DNA of 64,000 nt, taken from assembly GCF_004103715.1 (NCBI RefSeq), contig NZ_CP035282.1, forward strand, positions 682,001-746,000, in the 5' to 3' direction. The notes under the pieces were generated by a model. The model was not told the DNA's origin. It was given only the letters and a program-made list of their open reading frames with translations, and did not search any database. The translations under genes were made by a program, and so were the position numbers. Source of the stretch: Acidilutibacter cellobiosedens (GTDB lineage Bacteria; Bacillota; Clostridia; Tissierellales; Acidilutibacteraceae). Shown in pieces: positions 45,701 through 53,924 of the stretch; positions within the stretch are counted from its first letter, which is position 1; each line of letters opens with the position of its first letter.

Positions 45701-46420
45701 CAAGGAGAGCCGAGTCCGACTCATGCGGTAGGGGTTGTGGATTTAAGCAAAGGAGCTGACATAAAATCCGAGATCAATGATACTTTTATAATGGATATTA
45801 ACGGAGAAACCAAAACTATTATTTTGGAAGAAAAAAAATATTCTTCCGAGGAATTGTTGAATGCTATAAACAAGGAATTGGAAGAAAAATCAACGAATAT
45901 TACGGCATCTTATTACGACGGCAGATTAAAGTTAAGTTTTAATGAAGTGGGAGGTAATACAATAGACGGTATTAGGGGAAATGCCAGAGGAACATTATTT
46001 TTTAATGTAGGAGGCAGAGAATTTGATAAACCGGAATACTTTCAGATAGGTGCCAATTCGGGGGATACGTTAATTTTTGACAAGCTTCGGATTTCAACCG
46101 AATTGATGAGAATAAATACTATTACGATTCATAAATCAAGCTATGCAAATAAAGCTTTAAAAAGAATAGACAATGCCATGGATTATTTATCCGGTGAAAG
46201 AGGAAGGATCGGAGCGGTTCAAAACAGATTGTTTTCTGTTATTCACAATAACGAAAATTATGAAGAGAATTTAACTGCGGCCAATTCAAGAATCAAGGAT
46301 GTAGATATGGCAAGAGAGATTTTAGAATATACAAAACAGATGATACTTAAGCAAGCTCTGCAAAATATGTTTATTAAAATCAATCATTATCCGGAAGAAG
46401 TATTGAAATTATTGGATTAG
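42707..46420 (+). CDS. Giant flagellin with repeated central modules
   Basis: A 1237-residue protein with a flagellin N-terminus (residues 1-145: GKLSSGRRINTAADDAAGLS, then the QNMLQRMRELTVQS helix) and flagellin C-terminus (about 1150-1237: RIKDVDMAREILEYTKQMIL). Between them are about eight degenerate modules of 110-140 residues. Each starts with a V(V/I)GR-x-DL-like strand, then NDxLxF, then GxYxxxELxxxIN and a final GxAxxxLF strand, resembling Flagellin_IN motifs. Ordinary flagellins of this genome have 338-350 residues. No HExxH protease motif is seen. It has a sigma-28 promoter but a weak ribosome site (AAGAAGG). Role could be a minor or alternative filament; inferred. Confidence 0.88.
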   Translation: MYIQNNILGINFLNNDKKNIKILEKSLGKLSSGRRINTAADDAAGLSISEKMWGQIRGLKMAKRNALDAYSMMETRDGALDEVQNMLQRMRELTVQSLNETLTDEDRGKLQTEFRALQISVSKISKESQWNTKFLFELHESSFCSFEGNQRFNQIIKISEGFNNDLEISADGNITNIFLEGGYYTIGEIADIIDDKLIEKNPNLIINLTEENGISIQSENSSNIDYIKGGLSFLFYDYHMGTPPGMVIGVTEFIKGGRLNIIPGNNDKLNFYIGADRGCTISFLPKSGGYSIDELIDTINVQLKTKGENDVKAIKYLDKYIALYSSKYAITGLSGNMIKIDGITSVLYDNAKYGYISKNQGYVVGRKDLENGIVVKKGINDTLGLKVDDEVGFNVINLLDEEENSKIYTSDGIIKRINDEAERQGIGIIADGISFREGKINLRIQSNYFGGKSKVVLDPYSSAYNDLFVGENRYRLNPIENFGKVTQATIEGKYVINKITEIKKDYNDTLKLTVDGKTETIKLKERSYNSDELISEINFELKERELNAAAKLMGPTEDDKYAIFINNSEIGEGEISISEDSNGFEYLFCKSYFDILENKDGETKIVEGEEGIVGPIEVIETPAVLTGRADLKNGVNIDNTNDKLSFNMSGEDMEIVLDHGSFNARELSFMINDKLRGKNIDVGLKENSGYGTNLVFTTVNKGNGQYFRNIGGSAYSTVLAKTVYSKPANSDSGVTANYSIIGRTDIGNDFVIDDLNNLLSFVYTDGNKDENNEYKLDIELEKKTYTDTNINDLVSELNNKIKDKLREKGLSDDKISADLVNSKIRLNIKEPGADYKLNKFSGGFYDMVFEKEVISKLQPYSYSGYSNSKDEQITYVVGRENLNKEITIHPYINDVLIFDFHHNSRTETFKLHIDPGKYTSSGAVAAEIQSKLNKELLERGYESNSIKVQIGGVDSGTAIDDENKLVIKYESKDGINDNGSYIIDGVRGSAAYTVFYRAQGEPSPTHAVGVVDLSKGADIKSEINDTFIMDINGETKTIILEEKKYSSEELLNAINKELEEKSTNITASYYDGRLKLSFNEVGGNTIDGIRGNARGTLFFNVGGREFDKPEYFQIGANSGDTLIFDKLRISTELMRINTITIHKSSYANKALKRIDNAMDYLSGERGRIGAVQNRLFSVIHNNENYEENLTAANSRIKDVDMAREILEYTKQMILKQALQNMFIKINHYPEEVLKLLD

Positions 46421-46496
46421 CAGAATACAGTGGGGCAAGCACAGGTTGTTGTAATTTATAATAAAAGTATCAATAAAAACAGAGAGGGGGACTTAA

Positions 46497-46889
46497 GTGG
46501 GTAAAGGTGTTAGAATTTTTTATTTATTTATTGCACTGTTGGCTGTTTTTATTGTATTATTTGATGATTTTTCACTTAAAAGTACTTTATTCGTAATAAT
46601 AGTTCCTTTAATATTATCAATAGTATTAATAATGTTGTGGGATTATATAAATAAAGTAACAAAGGATTCGAATAGTATATTATTAAAAATAATTAAAGGA
46701 GTAGTTAAAGGTACAAGCTATTTTATAATGTTTATTATAGCAATCGGAATACTTATATTTATTGTTGCAGATAGTGCAGATTGGTTAACTGGTATAGATA
46801 GTGGGGTATTATTATTAATCGGAGTGATTATATGGTCAACATTTTCCATTACAGGAGCAGTTAATTCTACAAAGAAGGGCTCAAAATAG
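46497..46889 (+). CDS. Small four-helix membrane protein, unknown
   Basis: A 130-residue protein with four hydrophobic segments (about 8-24, 28-48, 71-92, 97-116) and a basic C-terminal tail (NSTKKGSK). No known motif is seen. It begins with GTG at 46497 behind AGAGGGGG (gap 7) and lies 76 bases after the giant flagellin in the same direction without an obvious terminator between, so it may be expressed along with it. Its own promoter was not identified. Confidence 0.6.
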   Translation: MGKGVRIFYLFIALLAVFIVLFDDFSLKSTLFVIIVPLILSIVLIMLWDYINKVTKDSNSILLKIIKGVVKGTSYFIMFIIAIGILIFIVADSADWLTGIDSGVLLLIGVIIWSTFSITGAVNSTKKGSK

Positions 46890-46904
46890 AGTCCCTTTTC
46901 TTTT
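46872..46904 (+). terminator. Terminator after the small membrane protein
   Basis: AAGGGCTC and GAGTCCCTT form a stem with one bulge, followed by TTCTTTT. Confidence 0.65.
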
Positions 46905-47068
46905 GGATACCTGATCATAAATATTTATATACTGTTGAGTTGATTTACACTAAACTTATGGGTTTGAGAAATGGGAAGAATAATATGATGGAAATATCGT
47001 AAAAGCTGAATAATGTCTTTTTTATAAGAATCCTTGCCTGGTTAAGAGTAATTTATTATTTTATAAAC

Positions 47069-47812
47069 TTATATTGTATTTAATTTGATTTTATGGTTTT
47101 CTAAAGTATATTTTATGTCATCGGGGATATCCGTGTCCGTAAATAAATAGTCTACTTCGTCAAAACTAAGAAGATTGACTAAACCACGCTGCATGAATTT
47201 ACTTGAATCTGTCAACACAATAACATGATTGGCAGATGTAGTCATGGCCTTTACAGTTTCTGCTCTCATAAGATCACTGCTTGTAAAATCTGCATTCATT
47301 GAAATCCCATCGATTCCTATAAAAAGTTTATCAACAAAAAATTCAAGAGCACATTTTTTTGTTATAGGACCTACGTTTACTTGTGATCCCTTCTGATATT
47401 CTCCGCCAAGTAAAATAGTTCTACAATCAGGGTATTTACGAATATATGAAGCAATAAAAGCAGAGTTTGTAATAATAGTAATATTTTTTTTATTTTTTGC
47501 TAATTCTTCTGCAAACATAGCACAAGTAGAACCTGATTCAATCATAACGGTTTCTCCGTTTGAAATTATATCTAAGGCTGAACGTGCTATTTTCTTTTTT
47601 ATATCATAGTTTATTGATAATCTATTATTGATATCATCACTTTCATTTAAAGTTGCATATCCATGTTCTCTGGAGATAAGGCCTTTCTTTACCAATACGT
47701 CCAAATCTTTTCTTATTGTTACTTGCGAAACACCAAGAGCATCGGACAACTTTGACACTTCTATTTTTTTGTACTTGTTTACCAAATCTAATATTTTTGT
47801 AAGCCTATCCAT
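47069..47812 (-). CDS. DeoR/GlpR-family transcriptional regulator
   Basis: A 247-residue sugar-operon repressor. Residues 1-57 form the DeoR helix-turn-helix (KLSDALGVSQVTIRKDLDVLVKKGLISREHG), and residues 75-230 the DeoRC sugar-phosphate sensor with ESGSTCAMFAEEL and the GGEYQKG segment. It is divergent from the glycyl-radical/PTS gene cluster and most likely controls it, responding to the phosphorylated sugar. AGGAGG stands before ATG 47812. Confidence 0.88.
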   Translation of the reverse strand: MDRLTKILDLVNKYKKIEVSKLSDALGVSQVTIRKDLDVLVKKGLISREHGYATLNESDDINNRLSINYDIKKKIARSALDIISNGETVMIESGSTCAMFAEELAKNKKNITIITNSAFIASYIRKYPDCRTILLGGEYQKGSQVNVGPITKKCALEFFVDKLFIGIDGISMNADFTSSDLMRAETVKAMTTSANHVIVLTDSSKFMQRGLVNLLSFDEVDYLFTDTDIPDDIKYTLENHKIKLNTI

Positions 47813-48031
47813 TATTTTTCCTCCGTAATTTATAGTTTAGAGGTACCAAAAATAATTATAACATAAATTATTCTATAGTACAACACAGGTTTTGAGTATC
47901 AAGCTGTCTGTTTTTGTAATAAAATGATTACTAATGAAATTAAAAATATATATAAACGAAACAAAATATGTTTACAATTATTAAAAAATGAATTATTCTA
48001 TTTATATAAGAATGGCATTGGAGGTGAAAAT

Positions 48032-48934
48032 ATGAACAGTAAAAAGGCTTTAATATTTAATATTCAGAAGTTCAGTATACATGACGGCCCGGGTATCAGA
48101 ACGATTGTTTTTTTTAAAGGCTGTCCTCTCAGATGCTTGTGGTGTTCTAATCCGGAATCACAAAAAAATGATATTGAAATAACATGGGATGCTTCTAAAT
48201 GTATAAGTTGTAAACAATGTATAAAGACTTGCCCTCAAGGAGCAATTTATGAAAAAAACGGGATTAAAGCAATTAACAAAAATAGATGTATTATATGTAA
48301 AAGGTGTACGGAAATATGTCCTAAGAAGGCTTTTGATACGGAGGGAGAATACAAAACTATAGATGAAGTTATGTCTGAAGTTTTAAAAGACATAGATTTT
48401 TATGAAGAATCAGGAGGTGGAGTAACTTTATCGGGGGGAGAAGTCCTTTATCAAGCTGATTTTGCTATCGAATTATTAAAAGAGCTTAATAAATACGGGA
48501 TTCACAGAGCCGCCGAAACCACGGGTTTTACTTCTCATGATATTTTTAAGAAATTTATTGAGAATGTTGATCTGTTGTTATTTGATATGAAACATTACGA
48601 TACTCAAAAACATGAACAAGGTACGGGAGTAAACAATGATTTGATTATTGAAAACATGAAGGCAGCAGTAGATAGAGGAAAAGATATAATAGCAAGAATA
48701 CCTGTTATACCTAATTTTAATAACAGTTTAAGAGATGCAGAAAAATTCAGCGATTTGTTAAATAAAATTGGTATAAAGAAAGTAAACCTTTTACCATTTC
48801 ATCAGTTTGGCCAGAAAAAATATAAACTACTTCAAAGAGAATATAAGATGGAAAATGTGCCGCAACTTCATCCTGAGGATCTTACTGATTATAAAAAAGT
48901 GTTTATAAACAATGGTTTTGACTGTAAAATCTAA
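48032..48934 (+). CDS. Glycyl-radical enzyme activating enzyme (radical SAM)
   Basis: A 300-residue radical SAM activase that puts the glycyl radical on its partner enzyme. The SAM cluster motif is KGCPLRCLWCSN (about residues 27-38, CxxxCxxC). An inserted ferredoxin-like domain holds two more 4Fe-4S motifs (CISCKQCIKTCP and CIICKRCTEICP, about 55-100), as in dehydratase-type rather than pyruvate formate-lyase activases. GGVTLSGGEVL follows. ATG 48032 lies 6 bases after GGAGGTG; an open frame extends to 47924 without ribosome site. Its partner enzyme is the next gene. Confidence 0.92.
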   Translation: MNSKKALIFNIQKFSIHDGPGIRTIVFFKGCPLRCLWCSNPESQKNDIEITWDASKCISCKQCIKTCPQGAIYEKNGIKAINKNRCIICKRCTEICPKKAFDTEGEYKTIDEVMSEVLKDIDFYEESGGGVTLSGGEVLYQADFAIELLKELNKYGIHRAAETTGFTSHDIFKKFIENVDLLLFDMKHYDTQKHEQGTGVNNDLIIENMKAAVDRGKDIIARIPVIPNFNNSLRDAEKFSDLLNKIGIKKVNLLPFHQFGQKKYKLLQREYKMENVPQLHPEDLTDYKKVFINNGFDCKI

Positions 48935-48977
48935 CTAAAAACTTAAATTTGAAATGTAGAAATAAAGGTAATATAAA

Positions 48978-49014
48978 TCGTAATTAATTATTAACGTAAA
49001 ATAATTAATTACGA
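48978..49014. promoter_or_regulatory. Perfect AT-rich palindrome before the glycyl-radical gene
   Basis: TCGTAATTAATTATT (48978-48992) and AATAATTAATTACGA (49000-49014) are exact inverted copies around a 7-base centre. No T-run follows, so it is more likely an operator or RNA element than a terminator. It lies just before a sigma-A promoter. Confidence 0.5.
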
Positions 49015-49028
49015 ATGAAAATAAAATA

Positions 49029-49057
49029 TTGATTATAGTAACCAAATATGTTATTAT
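49029..49057 (+). promoter_or_regulatory. Candidate sigma-A promoter of the glycyl-radical/PTS operon
   Basis: TTGATT (49029-49034), 17 bases, TATTAT (49052-49057), 60 bases before the gene and 15 after the palindrome. Confidence 0.5.
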
Positions 49058-49116
49058 ATAAATAAGTTATGAGGGAATAGCATCTGTAGAAATTTACGTA
49101 AGGAGGAGAAATATTA

Positions 49117-51525
49117 ATGAGCAAGCATTTTGGACAATTGACAGACAGAATGAATCATTTTAGGGAAGAAGTATTAAATGCCAAACCTTATGTATGTGCC
49201 GAAAGGGCTATATATACTACCGAAAGTTATAGAAAATATCAGGACAAGCCAGTTATATTAAAAAGGGCTTATATGTTAAAAAATATTTTGGAAAATATGA
49301 CTGTTTTTATTGAGGATGATACGTTGCTTATAGGCAATCAAGCATCGGCTAATCGTTCCGCTCCGATATTTCCGGAGTATGCTATGGATTGGGTGATTGA
49401 CGAATTAGATGATTTTGAAAAGAGGGACGGAGATGTATTTTATATTACAGAGGAAACAAAACAGAAATTAATAGATATTGCACCATTTTGGAAGCATAAT
49501 ACGACTAAAGAACGGGGCCTTTCGGCAATACCCCCGGATAGTAAACTTTTTTATGACTTAGGTATTATTAAAGCTGAAGGGAATATTACATCCGGAGATG
49601 GTCATATTGCAGTTAATTATGGGGAAATTATGCATAAAGGTTTAAAATCTTATAGGAATAAAACGGAATTTATGATGAAGAATTTAGATCTTACTGATTA
49701 TAAAAATCTGAAAAAATTTTATTTTTATCAGGCGGTTCTTATTGTAATCGATGCGGTTTTTGATTTTGCTAAAAGATATGCGGATTTGGCTGATGAGATG
49801 TCAAAGAAGGAACAAAATAACACGAGAGCATCTGAGTTACGTGAAATTTCAAGGATTATGAATAAGGTTCCTTATGAACCCGCCGGATCTTTTTATGAAG
49901 CTATTCAATCCATGTGGTTTGTTCATCTTGTTCTACAAATTGAGTCTAACGGACATTCTGTTTCTTATGGGAGAATGGATCAATATTTGTATCCGTATTA
50001 TAAAAAGGATATTGAAGACGGTTTTATTACGGAAAACAGTGCATGTGAGCTACTCACGAATTTGTGGATTAAAACTATGACTATTAATAAAATAAGAAGC
50101 TGGTCTCATACTCAATTCAGTGCAGGAAGTCCGTTATATCAAAATGTAACAATAGGAGGGCAAACACCGGATAAAAAAGATGCCGTGAACCCGCTGTCCT
50201 ATCTTATCTTGAAGAGTGTGGCACAAACAAAACTTCCGCAGCCGAATCTTACCGTTCGTTATCATAAAGGGCTTGATGATAGGTTTATGAAAGAATGTAT
50301 TGAAGTTATGAGAGAAGGATTTGGTATGCCTGCTTTTAATAATGATGAAATCATTATTCCTTCTTTGATTGAAAAAGGTGTGAAGAAAAAAGATGCTTAC
50401 AATTACAGTGCTATAGGATGTGTGGAAGTTGCTGTACCGGGGAAATGGGGATACCGCTGTACCGGAATGAGTTTTTTAAATTTTCCGAAATCACTTTTGA
50501 TTGCTATGAATGACGGAATAGACCCGGAATCAGGGACAAGGCTTACTAAAGGAGCCGGACATTTTAAAAATATGAAAACATATGATGATCTTAAACATGC
50601 TTGGGATGTGGTTATAAGGGATTTTACAAAGCATAGTGTAATAATTGAGAATGCATGTGATATGGTCTTGGAAAAAGACGTACCCGATGTTCTTTGTTCT
50701 GCCCTTACCGAAGATTGTATCGAAAGAGGAAAAACAATAAAAGAAGGAGGTGCCGTATATGATTTTATAAGCGGACTTCAGGTAGGCATTGCGAATTTGG
50801 CGGATTCGTTAGCCGCAATTAAGAAATGCGTATATGAAGATAAGAAAATTAGCCGTGATGAGCTTTGGGATGCATTGATGAATAATTTTAAAGGAGAAAA
50901 AGGTTTAAAAATTCAAAACATCCTTATTAATGATGCACCTAAATATGGGAATGATGATGATTATGTAGATGAATTAGTTGTAGATGCATATAATTCATAT
51001 ATTGATGAAGTGAAAAAATATCCCAATACACGTTATGGCAGAGGCCCAATAGGCGGTATCCGATATGCAGGAACGTCTTCGATTTCTGCTAATGTAGGTC
51101 AGGGAGTCGGAACTATAGCTACACCGGATGGGAGAAACGCATTTACCCCATTAGCTGAAGGATGTTCTCCATCCCATGGCATGGATAAAAATGGTCCAAC
51201 ATCTGTATTTAAATCTGTTTCAAAACTTCCTGTCAAAGAAATAACCGGTGGCGTTTTATTAAATCAAAAAGTAAATCCTCAAATATTGGAGAAAGAAGAA
51301 GACAAAATGAAATTGGTTTCTCTGATAAGGACATTTTTTGACAGATTACACGGATTCCATGTACAGTATAATGTAGTTTCTAAAGAGACTTTAATAGATG
51401 CACAAAAACATCCTGAAAAGCATAAAGACTTAATTGTTCGTGTTGCAGGCTATTCTGCATTTTTCAATGTGCTTTCTAAGACGACGCAAGATGATATTAT
51501 TGAAAGAACCGAGCAGACAATTTAA
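49117..51525 (+). CDS. Glycyl-radical enzyme, YbiW/PflD or dehydratase type
   Basis: An 802-residue anaerobic radical enzyme. The glycyl loop RVAGYSAFF places the radical on Gly778. The catalytic site is GCVE (Cys435, Glu437), the pattern of dehydratases, C-O lyases and decarboxylases; pyruvate formate-lyase has two adjacent cysteines instead. The next three genes encode a complete cellobiose-family PTS, so the substrate is probably a phosphorylated sugar. The YbiW/PflD group, known to open 1,5-anhydrohexitol-6-phosphates, is the best-fitting precedent from context. I cannot prove the substrate from sequence. Ribosome site AAGGAGGAG; activase gene directly upstream. Confidence 0.88.
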   Translation: MSKHFGQLTDRMNHFREEVLNAKPYVCAERAIYTTESYRKYQDKPVILKRAYMLKNILENMTVFIEDDTLLIGNQASANRSAPIFPEYAMDWVIDELDDFEKRDGDVFYITEETKQKLIDIAPFWKHNTTKERGLSAIPPDSKLFYDLGIIKAEGNITSGDGHIAVNYGEIMHKGLKSYRNKTEFMMKNLDLTDYKNLKKFYFYQAVLIVIDAVFDFAKRYADLADEMSKKEQNNTRASELREISRIMNKVPYEPAGSFYEAIQSMWFVHLVLQIESNGHSVSYGRMDQYLYPYYKKDIEDGFITENSACELLTNLWIKTMTINKIRSWSHTQFSAGSPLYQNVTIGGQTPDKKDAVNPLSYLILKSVAQTKLPQPNLTVRYHKGLDDRFMKECIEVMREGFGMPAFNNDEIIIPSLIEKGVKKKDAYNYSAIGCVEVAVPGKWGYRCTGMSFLNFPKSLLIAMNDGIDPESGTRLTKGAGHFKNMKTYDDLKHAWDVVIRDFTKHSVIIENACDMVLEKDVPDVLCSALTEDCIERGKTIKEGGAVYDFISGLQVGIANLADSLAAIKKCVYEDKKISRDELWDALMNNFKGEKGLKIQNILINDAPKYGNDDDYVDELVVDAYNSYIDEVKKYPNTRYGRGPIGGIRYAGTSSISANVGQGVGTIATPDGRNAFTPLAEGCSPSHGMDKNGPTSVFKSVSKLPVKEITGGVLLNQKVNPQILEKEEDKMKLVSLIRTFFDRLHGFHVQYNVVSKETLIDAQKHPEKHKDLIVRVAGYSAFFNVLSKTTQDDIIERTEQTI

Positions 51526-51590
51526 TTTACTATCTGCAAGAGCTGGTATAAGACTGATTCATTATAAAAAAATAGAAAGGGGGGATTTTG

Positions 51591-51935
51591 TTGGCTGAAG
51601 AAATCAATGAAACCGAATCACAAATTATGCAAATAATTATATATGCCGGTGATGCAAAAAAACACGCATATGATTCATTAAGAGATGTAAATAAGGGAAA
51701 TTATGAAAACGCTGACAAGGAAATGAAGATGGCCCATGAATCTTTAGTTACTGCTCATAATGCCCAAACCTCTTTACTACAAAACGAGGCAAGAGGCAAG
51801 AAAATGGAGATAACCGCTTTGTTTGTTCATGCACAGGACCATCTTATGACATCTATAACTGAAATTAATTTGATTGAACAGATTGTCGAGCTTCGTAAAG
51901 TAGTGAATACTTTGTTGGAAGGAAAAAATAATTAA
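51591..51935 (+). CDS. PTS lactose/cellobiose-type EIIA
   Basis: A 114-residue all-helical EIIA of the lactose/chitobiose family. The phosphorylated histidine is in LFVHAQDHLMTSITE (about residue 77), with the NKGNYENADKEMKMA helix before it. TTG 51591 is used because AAAGGGGGG ends 7 bases earlier; a TTG three bases upstream is also in frame. It follows the glycyl-radical gene by 65 bases and is cotranscribed with EIIB and EIIC. Confidence 0.92.
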   Translation: MAEEINETESQIMQIIIYAGDAKKHAYDSLRDVNKGNYENADKEMKMAHESLVTAHNAQTSLLQNEARGKKMEITALFVHAQDHLMTSITEINLIEQIVELRKVVNTLLEGKNN

Positions 51936-51958
51936 TTAAAAAATGGGAGGAAGATATA

Positions 51959-52267
51959 ATGATTAAAATTAAATTATTTTGTGCAGCAGGTTTTTCAACC
52001 AGCCTTTTGGCCGACAAAATGAAAAAAGCTGCGGATGCTAAGAATATAGAGGTAGATGTTGAAGCATGTTCGCAGGGACAAATGGCAGACTGTCTGGATG
52101 ATGCCGATGTTATGCTTTTAGGGCCTCAGGTGGCTTATACTTTGCCTAAATCAAAAGAAATATGTGCACAAAAAGGTGTCCCCGTTGATGTTATTCCTAT
52201 GGCTGATTATGGCAGGATGAATGGGGAAAAGGTATTAGAATTTGCCTTAAATTTATTAAAAAAGTAA
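51959..52267 (+). CDS. PTS lactose/cellobiose-type EIIB
   Basis: A 102-residue EIIB with the active cysteine in LFCAAGFSTSLLADKM (Cys8), the standard place for this family. It receives phosphate from EIIA and hands it to the sugar bound by EIIC. ATG 51959 follows GGGAGGAAG. It lies 23 bases after EIIA and 33 bases before EIIC. Confidence 0.93.
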   Translation: MIKIKLFCAAGFSTSLLADKMKKAADAKNIEVDVEACSQGQMADCLDDADVMLLGPQVAYTLPKSKEICAQKGVPVDVIPMADYGRMNGEKVLEFALNLLKK

Positions 52268-52300
52268 TACAGTATCAAATTTATAGAGGGAGGAAAAGGT

Positions 52301-53617
52301 ATGTCACAATCAAAATTCAGTACTAAAGCTATTGATAAAATTATGAAATTTGTAAATATGAAAGGTATTGTTGCTCTGAAAGAGGGTATGCTGAACATCT
52401 TACCTTTAACTGTAGTAGGATCTATATTTTTAATTATTGGTTCACTGCCGTCCGAGCATATAAATAATTTCATTGCTGGAATATTTGGGCAGAATTGGAC
52501 GGAACCGTTTCTGCAAGTCCAGGGAGGTACATTTGCTATAATGGGAATCGTATCGTGTTTTGCCATAGCTTATCATTATGCCAAAAATGAAGGCCATGAA
52601 GCATTACCGGCCGGTATACTGGCACTTTCTTCATTTTTTATAATAACTAATTCTTATATGGTTACGGATAAGGGTGACATGGTAAAAGATGTAATATCCA
52701 AAACGTGGACAGGCGGACAAGGAATGATTACAGCTATTATTGTTGGATTATTTGTAGGATATTCTTATTCTTGGTTTATGAAGAGGGATATTGTGATAAA
52801 ATTACCGGAAAGTGTTCCCAAAGCAATATCAAATCAATTTGCGGCTTTAATACCGGCAGCTTTTATTTTTTTAGTTTCCATGATTGTATATATTATTTTT
52901 AAGTTTGGATTCAATACTACGTTTATTGAATGGATTTATCAGGTTTTACAAGTACCATTGCAAGGGCTTACGGATTCGCTTCCTGGGGTTATTGCTATTG
53001 CATTTTTTATTTCATTCTTGTGGTGGTTCGGCGTTCACGGACAATCTGTAGTAAATGGTATAGTATGCTCTTTATTAACGGCCAATGCGGTAGAAAATAC
53101 GGAAATGCTTCAGGCTACAGGCAAACTTGTGGTGGGAGGAGGAGCTCATATTGTAACACAGCAATTTTTGGATAGTTTTTTGTTGATTTCCGGTTCCGGT
53201 ATAACTTTTGGAATCGTTATTGCTATGTTGTTTAGAGCAAAATCGAATCAATACAAGAGTTTGGGAAAATTATCCATAGTACCGGCGATTTTTAATATTA
53301 ATGAACCCGTTACATTTGGGTTGCCTATTGTATTGAATCCTATCATGTTTGTACCTTTTGTTGCGGTTCCTGTTATAGCTGCTTTGATTGTATACGGTTC
53401 CATTGCCGTAGGTTTTCTCAAACCGTTTTCCGGTGTTTTACTGCCATGGAGTACCCCATTTCTTATTTCGGGATTAATGGTGGGAGGATGGAAAGGCTGT
53501 TTAATACAAGTCATTATATTATTAATGTCTTGTTTGGTTTATTACCCATTCTTTAAAAAACAAGACCAGATAGCTTATCAGCAAGAACAGGAAGCAGCAG
53601 TACAGCAAGGAAAATAG
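52301..53617 (+). CDS. PTS lactose/cellobiose-type EIIC permease
   Basis: A 438-residue membrane permease with about ten hydrophobic segments. The family sugar-site signature NINEPVTFGLPIVLNP is intact (about residues 331-346), as is the WWFGVHGQSVVNG stretch (about 244-256). The C-terminal tail is polar and rich in Gln/Glu. In this operon it would import the substrate of the glycyl-radical enzyme with phosphorylation. A long terminator hairpin follows. Confidence 0.93.
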   Translation: MSQSKFSTKAIDKIMKFVNMKGIVALKEGMLNILPLTVVGSIFLIIGSLPSEHINNFIAGIFGQNWTEPFLQVQGGTFAIMGIVSCFAIAYHYAKNEGHEALPAGILALSSFFIITNSYMVTDKGDMVKDVISKTWTGGQGMITAIIVGLFVGYSYSWFMKRDIVIKLPESVPKAISNQFAALIPAAFIFLVSMIVYIIFKFGFNTTFIEWIYQVLQVPLQGLTDSLPGVIAIAFFISFLWWFGVHGQSVVNGIVCSLLTANAVENTEMLQATGKLVVGGGAHIVTQQFLDSFLLISGSGITFGIVIAMLFRAKSNQYKSLGKLSIVPAIFNINEPVTFGLPIVLNPIMFVPFVAVPVIAALIVYGSIAVGFLKPFSGVLLPWSTPFLISGLMVGGWKGCLIQVIILLMSCLVYYPFFKKQDQIAYQQEQEAAVQQGK

Positions 53618-53692
53618 TTTTAATTTATGTATAGCGTTTTCTGAGAATTGAAAATTGAATATTATGCATATGAATAAGGACATTGTTTGCTA

Positions 53693-53741
53693 AAACAAGT
53701 TCTTGCCGATAATTACAGCAATTATCGGCAAGAACTTGTTT
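53693..53741 (+). terminator. Long terminator-like hairpin after the PTS operon
   Basis: A perfect 22-bp stem, AAACAAGTTCTTGCCGATAATT (53693-53714) with its complement at 53720-53741, and a 5-nt loop. The last bases of the right arm are TTGTTT followed by ATATACTTT. It is unusually long and exact for a terminator. Confidence 0.75.
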
Positions 53742-53924
53742 ATATACTTTGTCTCAGAATATTTTAAAATAACTATTTGTATGATAAATAGTTTCTTTTG
53801 AAAACAGGTCACGAAATTTTATCAAAATATAATAAAAAAATTTTTAAGATTCAAAGGAATCCTTTTGATTTAAATTGATGAAAAATATTTTTTAAAATTA
53901 TCTGAATATGATAATATATATAAG

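Noticed and set aside
42707-46420. Flagellinolysin-type metalloprotease in the giant flagellin
   Set aside because: No HExxH motif was found in the central region.
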